Origin: Eremophila alpestris peregrina
Taxonomy: Eukaryota; Chordata; Aves; Passeriformes; Alaudidae
DNA: 64,000 nucleotides
Assembly (NCBI GenBank): GCA_009792885.1
Contig: WMCF01000007.1
Span: 11,543,614-11,607,613 of the forward strand
Direction: 5' to 3'
Each line of letters opens with the position of its first letter. Position 1 is the first letter of the stretch. Below are positions 1 to 64,000 of the stretch, piece by piece. The notes under the pieces are model-generated. The model was not told the origin of the DNA and made no database searches. It was given only the letters and a program-made list of their open reading frames with translations. The position numbers and the translations under genes are program-made.

Positions 1-135
1 GCTTTGCCGAGCAGCTGTCAAACGTGCCGGGCGCTCGGCGGCGACGGGGGGCGGCTCGCCCGCGGTCCCCGCACCGAGCCCCGGCGAATGGCATGACTCT
101 GCCTCCCGCCCGCCCCCCGCCCCCCCCGGCTGCGG
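1..135 (+). promoter_or_regulatory. GABRA2: GC/CpG-rich probable promoter or 5' leader start
   Basis: This stretch is strongly G+C-rich with many CG dinucleotides, unlike the AT-rich remainder, and includes a long C run near 112-128. It lies just upstream of the signal-peptide exon. A CpG island at the 5' end of a brain-expressed gene is the simplest reading. No TATA box is obvious and the window edge cuts the region, so the transcription start cannot be placed. Mammalian GABRA2 has non-coding 5' exons, so part of this may be a non-coding first exon. Confidence 0.6.
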
Positions 136-164
136 TGTGCCGTAGTGAGGCGAGGGGTGGTTAA
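93..164 (+). promoter_or_regulatory. Upstream ORF, 23 codons
   Basis: ATG at 93 with G at -3 reads 23 codons to TAA at 162-164. It would act only if this segment is in the mature leader. A two-codon ATG-GCA-TGA lies just before it at 88-96. The peptide is rich in Pro and Ala because of base composition, so a functional peptide is unlikely; an effect on translation of the main ORF is possible. Confidence 0.3.
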
Positions 165-498
165 ACCCCCATCCTCTCATACATACGCTTTTTATTTTTT
201 GTTCCTTTTCGTCTCGGGGCTTTCACATCACGGAACAGGAAAGCATCTGATGCGCCGGCTCACATGCCACTTCTGATCATACGTTGCCTCCTTGCACAGA
301 GCAGGATCGTTGGGAAAGATGGAGATACAATAAGTTGTTAGTACTGAAAAGTGCTGCGGAAATCCAGTGGTTTCCTTTCTCCAGTGAAGTGACATATTTT
401 CCTCGGGTTAAGTTGAAAGCACTGCTTGGCGGAGACTGACTGTGGCTGAGAGTGGGTTTGTGTTTTTATTGCACCGTTAGGTTTTGCAAAGAGCAGCG
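136..498 (+). other. GABRA2: Probable 5' UTR upstream of the start codon
   Basis: This is the presumed leader between the CpG-rich segment and the ATG at 499. An in-frame TAG at 478-480 lies six codons before the start, so the reading frame cannot extend upstream in an unspliced leader. A pyrimidine-rich stretch followed by CAG near 239 and another CAG near 299 could be 3' splice sites of a second exon, so I cannot tell whether the leader is continuous or begins at an internal acceptor. Several short upstream ORFs are listed separately. Confidence 0.5.
250..341 (+). promoter_or_regulatory. Three short upstream ORFs in the leader
   Basis: ATG at 250 reads 8 codons to TGA at 274-276. ATG at 264 reads 25 codons to TAG at 339-341. 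ATG at 319 has A at -3 and G at +4, a strong initiation context, and reads four codons to TAA at 331-333. None is in frame with and continuous into the main ORF. The region 342-498 contains no further ATG, so reinitiation at 499 would be simple. Whether all are in the mature mRNA depends on unknown transcription start and splicing. Confidence 0.35.
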
Positions 499-57463
<56,965 letters not shown>

Positions 57464-58409
57464 AAGCTGACTTGCACTGAGGACTTCAAGCATCATTCTA
57501 ATCAGATAGGTTGTTCACTATGTACAGTCCGACTAATAACTGCTAATCTGTGAACCATTATGTACAGTGTGTATATAAATGTCTTGTCTGTGTGTCTCCA
57601 AAGGAGGGGCACAGTGTTAATTCATGGGTCTGTAAACAGATAGCACCCATGGCAAATACAGCCAGCTCTTAAAAGGTTAAACCCAGGGGACTTCTGTTAA
57701 ACTAGGATTCAAATATACAGAAATATATTCTCTCCGTACAATGAGATGAAGATGTGATCCTACATAATTATTTAGGAGCAGTATTTTTTTAATTTAAAGT
57801 TAAAATATTTTTCTATAAAGTAACTAATTCTACTTTAGTGAAAGAGACTGTCATTTAAAAAAGTGATTTTTTTAAAAAGGTGTAATTGTTTCATACAACA
57901 GCAGTACCCGTGTACATAACAGAGTACGGAGGTCGTACAGTTCTGCTCTTCACGAATATTCTGGATACAAGTTAGATTGAAGAGGTAGTAAACACTACTA
58001 TATGGCAAAAGCCACAAGTTTCTTACTTCTTTCTCTTGGAAGTTGTTAATAAATTCATCTAATTGATTTCAGGGAAAAGGGTTAATCAAATTCAGTATCA
58101 ACCAACTTCTGCTAGTGAGATACTTATTTTTTCACTGTTTTATTTATTTGATATTACTAAGATGGATTGTCTAGTTCAGCAAAGCTGGAATTTTTTTATT
58201 ATAATTTTTCATTTTGTTCTTAAATTATTTTCAGATTTATAGAATCGCTCAGAAATTTTTCAGGTTTATCAGTAATATAATATACTTTTTTTCTTTGCCT
58301 AATGTTTTCCTATAGCCTGCCATTAAAATATTTACCTGTATTTGTCCCAGGAAGCACTGTTTTCAAGGGAAACAAGAACCATAATTTAAGTTCAGGAATA
58401 TGTCCATAT

Positions 58410-58528
58410 AATAAAATTTACTGCTGCTTTTGTAAATTGCAACTTTACATTTCGCTGACATAACTTTACAACAACTTTGTATACTAGAAATGATTTTGCT
58501 AAGATTTGAATGTTATTTTTTTAATAAA
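58410..58528 (+). terminator. GABRA2: Upstream alternative poly(A) signals
   Basis: Two AATAAA hexamers at 58410-58415 and 58523-58528. Downstream GT-rich sequence is weaker than at the 58952 signal, so these are alternative or unused. Confidence 0.35.
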
Positions 58529-58951
58529 AGGTCATGCATCATCAGTAGGCATCAACTGTATTTCATATACACAAATATAACAAAATTGGATCTGGCATTG
58601 GCAATTTTATAAGAACATTTATTACTATCAGTAAAATTGTTTTTCTTCTGAGCCTTTGCAAAGATTCTTTATGCCCCTAAAGGCCTGGTAAATCATAGCA
58701 TAGATAATAATTGTGTACTGTATTTAGATTTTAGTATACTTGGCCAATCAAAAATATTTTGATTCACACATACATTAGCAGTTATTAGTTGACCTTTAAA
58801 AAAGATACACCTTTATGATGATGTCTTCTAGTAGAGACATATGTAGTCGTATAGTGTCATTTATTGCAGTTTTGTACAGTAACTTGAGTATAGTGCATAA
58901 ACTAGATATGTTCAGAGTTTAAAAAAAGTTGTACAAATATTTCTAAAATCA

Positions 58952-58957
58952 AATAAA
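58952..58957 (+). terminator. GABRA2: Best candidate poly(A) signal (AATAAA)
   Basis: AATAAA followed about 25 nt later by GTGTGCT and then a long T/GT-rich stretch (about 59008-59083), the arrangement expected of an efficient cleavage/polyadenylation site. Earlier hexamers at 58410-58415 and 58523-58528 could give shorter 3' ends. Confidence 0.6.
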
Positions 58958-58975
58958 AGAGTATCTTAAGACATG

Positions 58976-61900
58976 CAAGTGTGCTAAAAACAACAAAAAG
59001 AAACACGGCTTTCTTTTGCTGTTTTATTTTCTTGCTTTTTTCTTTGCTTTTGATGTGATTCTGTTTTGTACTTTGTGTGACAGTATAGATGCCAAGGTCA
59101 CAAATGCGTATTATAAATAGAATTAATAGTTAAGACAGAGCTGACATCAGTAAAATAAAGACATTTAATAGGTTGTAAAAGAAAGGGAAAAGTATGGACA
59201 ATGCAATGGTGTGTATTCCTTGAATTCCCTCTAATTAAACTGTCAGACTAAACCTTTCTCATCAACAGTAGCTTAAAAATGAGCACTTTACTCAGAACAT
59301 TAAAATAAAAATATCCTTATTTTCATATATATTTATATGTAAATGTAGATCTTCCATGTAACATGGAGATGTGTGCAATAGTGTGATTATGAACAAAAGG
59401 CTAGAAGGCAAGCAATAAAAAAAGGGATTTTTTCATGGTATAAGCAAACATTTTTAAAATGTTTCATTTGTAAATTATAAATTTTCCCTTCAACATCACA
59501 TTGTCCAGGTATGAATAAATATATAAATATGTACATATGTACAAATAATTGTAAATATTAGGACTGTAGAAAAATCCTTTCACTTTTAGCTCTGTTTTTG
59601 GCAAAGGGCTCTGACTGTACAGTTTAATGGAGGCCCCTGCTAAAATGCTCTTGAACTTGAATAGCTTGATTATTTTCTGTGGCTGAGGTCTCCTTCCTGT
59701 GACCTAGTGAGAGTTCTTACCTTCTCTTCATATCAGCAAGGTCTAGGGACTCTCCAAACCTCACCAGACTGAGGTATGAGGAGCAGAGGTTTGTGTTTCA
59801 CCCTTGGCTACATCCCAGGTACTCAAACCCTTCTCAGTGTTGAAACTGTTGTGTATTTCTCCATACACGACACTGTATAGTCAGAACTCTGCCCATGCCA
59901 AATACGAGTGTGCTCAGTCATGTTGAATTACCTGATAAGGAAGGATTTTGCATCCTTATCCAAGAATGGGACCTCCTCAAAGGCTGTTAATGGGAAAGTC
60001 TTCTCCAACAAGACTTCTCTGAAAAAGAACATCTGGGTAACTCACAGCTGCATGCAAAAAGCAAATCTTCAGTTTGCACAAGAAGCCCAATGCTGTCTCA
60101 TGTTAGTCAGCCCTGCTGCTACTGCTTTTACTGGGTACAACTCCTTTTTCATTCACTGACCCTTTTCTCTTGCTTGAGTCAGTAGAAAAAACAGGCATTT
60201 ATCACCTGGTAAAGTTACATTAATTGCCCACTTATATAGAAAAGTATGCATACTATATAAATCCAGTGGAAAGAAACCCAAAACATTTTAAATATTTACA
60301 TGCAGTTATTGTGGGTGTCAGCAAGGCTTTTAAATAGGCGTGCTCCAGAAAATTTAGTTAGTTGGTCTGCATTAAAGCAATCTCCTTCTATGGGAAGAAG
60401 AAGTATTCTTTACTGTTGCACTGCTGAAACAAAGTGGCCCAACTGGTACACATAAGTTACAAATTTGTAAGACAACCAAGTGGATAAGTGAATATAAATG
60501 TAAGTGAATGGGAGCATCATGCAAGGAATACCAGAATGCAAGAGTTAAGCCTTATTTTCATTTAGAAGGAATCTGTGTCATTTCATTTAGCATAGAATCT
60601 GTGTCTGGCATTTTTAAAACTAATGTCACAAATCTATATGCCAAATATGTTGAGCTTTCCTATAATTTGAGTAAATCGTAAATACTTAAAGTGGGGAGTA
60701 TGAGTGAGAAAATGCAAGTCACTTCGCTCTCAAGGACTTGCACACGGAATCTGCCAGTGAATTTTTTGGTTGACATATTAATCTAATTTATTTCTCCCAT
60801 TATTCTTGGGTCAGCGTGTCATATTTTATGACTTAAGAAATTAATAAAATAAATACAAAGATAAAACACTGTGGTAAAGTTAGATTGGAATTACAGTAAT
60901 TCTAAATGAGGTTTATGAAATAGGCTTCCAGTGTAATACAGGGGCACATACCTCTGAATGCATGTGTCAGTTAATTCAACAGTAATTTATAAATCATCAT
61001 GAAAAGTTGAGATGAGCACAGTTTATCAGCCAGAGTTGTCTGCTGGGGACTTCACGAGAGGAGAGTAGCTTTGAAACTTCTCAGTTATGCTGTGGCCAAG
61101 TAAATTACCTCCACCTGTCATACATGAGCTAATTCAACTTGTAACTTCTGCATTGTTGAGCATCTTTAAAAAAAAATAAATATGGTAGGTGTTCTGAGAT
61201 ACGAGCTTTAGTTTGGGAGACTACTTACACCATTGACCATTATTTTAAAATAAGGAGCCAATTTGCCTGTATAGTCACAAGAAAGAGCATCTAGAGACTG
61301 AACAGGAGCCTTACTGAATCACCTTCCCTTCCCAGTGGTTAGAGATAATCTAGGGGGTGATGAGACTTCTGAAAAGTGACCAAAAACTGTCTGCATGAAA
61401 TCAACCAGAAGCAGCAGGGAGGAGGTAGGGATGTACGGGAGAGGAAAGGAGAAAAGGGAGCACACAAATGGCTTTGTTACCATGGCAGTGGAATGTGAGA
61501 TAATTGAGGAAAAAGTCACTGAGGGAGGTAATGTGTATTTTTGTTTCAGCTTCAGTTCTGAGCCTTCATTGCCACATGTGAGTTGTGGGACAGTAACTTA
61601 TAGAGCACATAAAATGGAAAATGCTTGTAAAATTCTACTGAACTTGAGGGACCTGAGTTGTGCCTTTGAAAGTGAGAGGCCTCTACTGACTGCTTTGTGA
61701 AAACAGACCATGCAATGCTGTGTGTCTCCTGCTGTTTGAAACATCTTGGGTGGAAGGGGAAAAGAAGCTTCAGAAATTAAGTGGAATTTTGCTAATTCTA
61801 CACTTTGTTTTCTTAAAAAGCATGGCTTTCACTTAAGCACAGAGAGTCAGCACTCATCCTCCATACCTCTCATTCCTATTCTGAAAGCTTAGTAGTGCAC

Positions 61901-64000
61901 AGGTTTTGCCTTGACCTTCACCAAGTAGATGAAGTCTTTGGTGCTAAACGTTACCACTCCTAACAAATTTGCATGAAAGATTATTTCAGTGTGGATATGG
62001 AACTGTCATCATCCATGCCCAATTATGTGCAGACACATAACACTAAAATTTATAAAGCCATGCAATGAGTTTTAACGTAGAGGAAGAAAACATTTTAAAA
62101 TAAACCCAGGAAGTTAAATAGCGTCATTTAAAAAACACAGAGTTTGACAATTGTACAAATGTCTAAACATACCTAAATAGACTCTCTGAGTATGGTATAA
62201 TTTCAGATAATTTATAAAGTTTTTCCTTACAGACATTTAAATGCTAAAATAATGATGTGAATTTAAGTAAAAGTCAGATCACCTTCAGCCTTGAGTAAAG
62301 TGAATGGTTCTTTATAAAGCAGTGTTAGAATTCCTTCTATCTCATTCCAGCAATGGTGAACCTCCTGCTAGAATGCTCTTAGAGTGCAATATAAATTCAA
62401 CTTACACCCTTTAATATATCTTTTTTTTTTATTTTTAGTCAAGGAAACCTCTACCTCATTTCTGTAGATGACCCAAACTCTCTAATAAATAGAACTTTAA
62501 ATTATTTTCTAAATCCGATTATAAATTAAAGCCATCTGAGAATCAGTGAGGGAGTTTAGGTATTTAGTAGTAGAAGTTAAAGGCTCAAAACTTTGTTACA
62601 ATGCATGGCATATGTTAATGGCATAAAATGGTTTTTTCCCCTCTACTTTAAACCACTTAATTTTTTAGATACAGATCTTTCTAGGTGAATCTTTTAACTC
62701 TTGTTTTTGGTGTCTGTGATTATATCTTACTGGAAGAGGATACATTTTGAGGGCTTGACATTTCTGATGGAGATCAGGGCAAAATTTGCACTGAATTTAA
62801 AATAAAACTAATTTACTTCCTCATCCCATTCATCTCTATCAATGAAGTCAGTAAGGACTTTTACAGAAGAGGAGTACACCTAACTACACCTGGACTCTCT
62901 GTCGGGTATGCATTGTGAGTTCTTTAATACATGAAAATAAGCCCTTAAAATAAGTGTCAACCATACTGAAATACAGGACTTCATGTCTGGTTTTTTCATG
63001 ATATTTATTAATGCCCTTTAATATTGTGAAAGTGGTATAAGTTAGGATGAGGTGATAACACTAACAAAAAGGAATTTGGAGGATACTTTAAAATATGCAA
63101 GATGATGTATACTCTTCCTCTAGTGTTGGAGTCTACATAAATATATATGATTATATTTTTATTGTTGGATAATTTAAAAGTTCTATTTTGCTTTCAAATT
63201 CTTTACATAATGTTGTGAATACTTCACTCAGTAAGGTGTTCTGGAGTGTGTCCTTGTGCATTCAAGGTTTTTAATGATTGCAATGAGTGCTTTCATTCAT
63301 CTGAAACTAAAAGGGGTGCGCTTCAACAGGTTGAAGTGTGGTATTTGTTTTCCAATATTTTATCCATCAAACTGTGCTGTTGAGAATGGATGGAATTAGT
63401 GAATGGAACAAGATATTACTTTGATCAACTGCTTTTGATATTCTTTATTAGAGGTTCATTTTGGCTGAATTTATCAGTTTATAGGCTACTGTAGCTTAGC
63501 AATAGCACGGAATGCAATGTAGTACTTTACATCTATTAGAATACATATGCACCGAATCTATAAACTGTTAAAAAATCAGTTCCTAAACTGCACCCCTTCA
63601 CCCTCTCCCCTCCAAATAGTCACTTTATTAGGAAACATTTGAAGGCACTTTAATTTTAATGGAAGTGATTACACTAAATGTTGCTTTACTTGATTAAAAA
63701 AATAGTAAAAATGAAGTGGTCTCTGATTCATATATGGTTTGTAATTTCTCAGCTGGGCTGGAGTCAGAAAACATTTATGCATTGTATGACAAATCTACTT
63801 TAGTGAGTCACTTAGGTGTGAAAATGTATAGGACTTGGAAAATAGGCACTCCCAGTATATTAAAAAAAACATAAGGGAATGGGAAGAATGAAACAAATAA
63901 TTTTGAAATTAAACACCAATCAAATATGCACAGTAAGAAACTGCATGATAAATGTAAGTATACTTAACCTTGAACATCAATGTCATATAAAATCTTCTGG
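58976..64000 (+). other. 3' flank: long 3' UTR extension or intergenic DNA
   Basis: About 5 kb of AT-rich sequence with further AATAAA hexamers at 59154, 59304, 59414, 60843 and 62484, and Pumilio-like motifs at 59530 and 59550. Brain transcripts often use distal poly(A) sites, so part may be extended 3' UTR. I see no exon of a neighbouring gene; in other vertebrates GABRG1 follows GABRA2 in this direction. Confidence 0.55.

Larger units (their letters stand above)
57464..58975 (+). other. GABRA2: GABRA2 3' UTR (main inferred form)
   Basis: AT-rich sequence from the stop codon to an inferred cleavage site about 15-20 nt after the AATAAA at 58952. Two Pumilio-type elements (TGTANATA) occur at 57570-57577 and 57911-57918, and a GTACTGTA at 58715-58722 would pair with the miR-101/miR-144 seed. 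The decamer TATGTACAGT occurs twice 40 bp apart (near 57519 and 57559). Functional use of these sites is inference. Confidence 0.65.

Overview
The window is vertebrate nuclear DNA holding one complete protein-coding gene on the + strand: the GABA-A receptor alpha-2 subunit gene (GABRA2). Nine coding exons lie between 499 and 57463. They join with consistent GT-AG boundaries and matching reading frame into a 455-residue pentameric ligand-gated chloride channel subunit. Paralogue assignment rests on the N-terminal exons, the M3-M4 loop and the C-terminal part of the last exon, which read as alpha-2 rather than alpha-1, -3 or -5. The repeats suggest a bird, probably a passerine: two CR1 non-LTR fragments in minus orientation and several stretches that resemble avian endogenous-retrovirus LTRs. 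Introns are compact (the gene is about 57 kb from ATG to stop), which also fits a bird.

Layout. 1-135 is GC- and CpG-rich and looks like a promoter/5' leader; 136-498 is leader sequence with several short upstream ORFs. Coding exons: 499-569 (signal peptide), 3118-3233, 25854-25921, 38292-38512, 40786-40868, 43720-43863, 44647-44799, 53047-53249 and 57155-57463. Internal coding exon lengths (68, 221, 83, 144, 153, 203 bp) match the conserved architecture of GABA-A alpha genes. The introns (783 bp to 22.6 kb) are AT-rich and hold CR1 fragments (8.49 kb, 55.7 kb), a diverged direct repeat pair (26.8 and 35.2 kb), LTR-like fragments (37.6 kb, 47.9-48.4 kb), a 53-base T run (12.7 kb), microsatellites and a perfect short hairpin (11.8 kb). 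After the stop codon there is a 3' UTR of about 1.5 kb ending at a convincing AATAAA (58952) with a GT/T-rich downstream element, then about 5 kb of AT-rich flank with more AATAAA hexamers and no recognisable exon.

The gene works alone in this window. In other vertebrates it sits in a cluster with GABRG1, GABRA4 and GABRB1; none of their exons is visible here. I found no second gene, no RNA gene, no CRISPR array and no convincing novel system. The observations worth a second look are the upstream ORF cluster, the altered C-terminal tail and M3-M4 loop, the paired repeat in intron 3, and the homopolymer and hairpin in intron 2.
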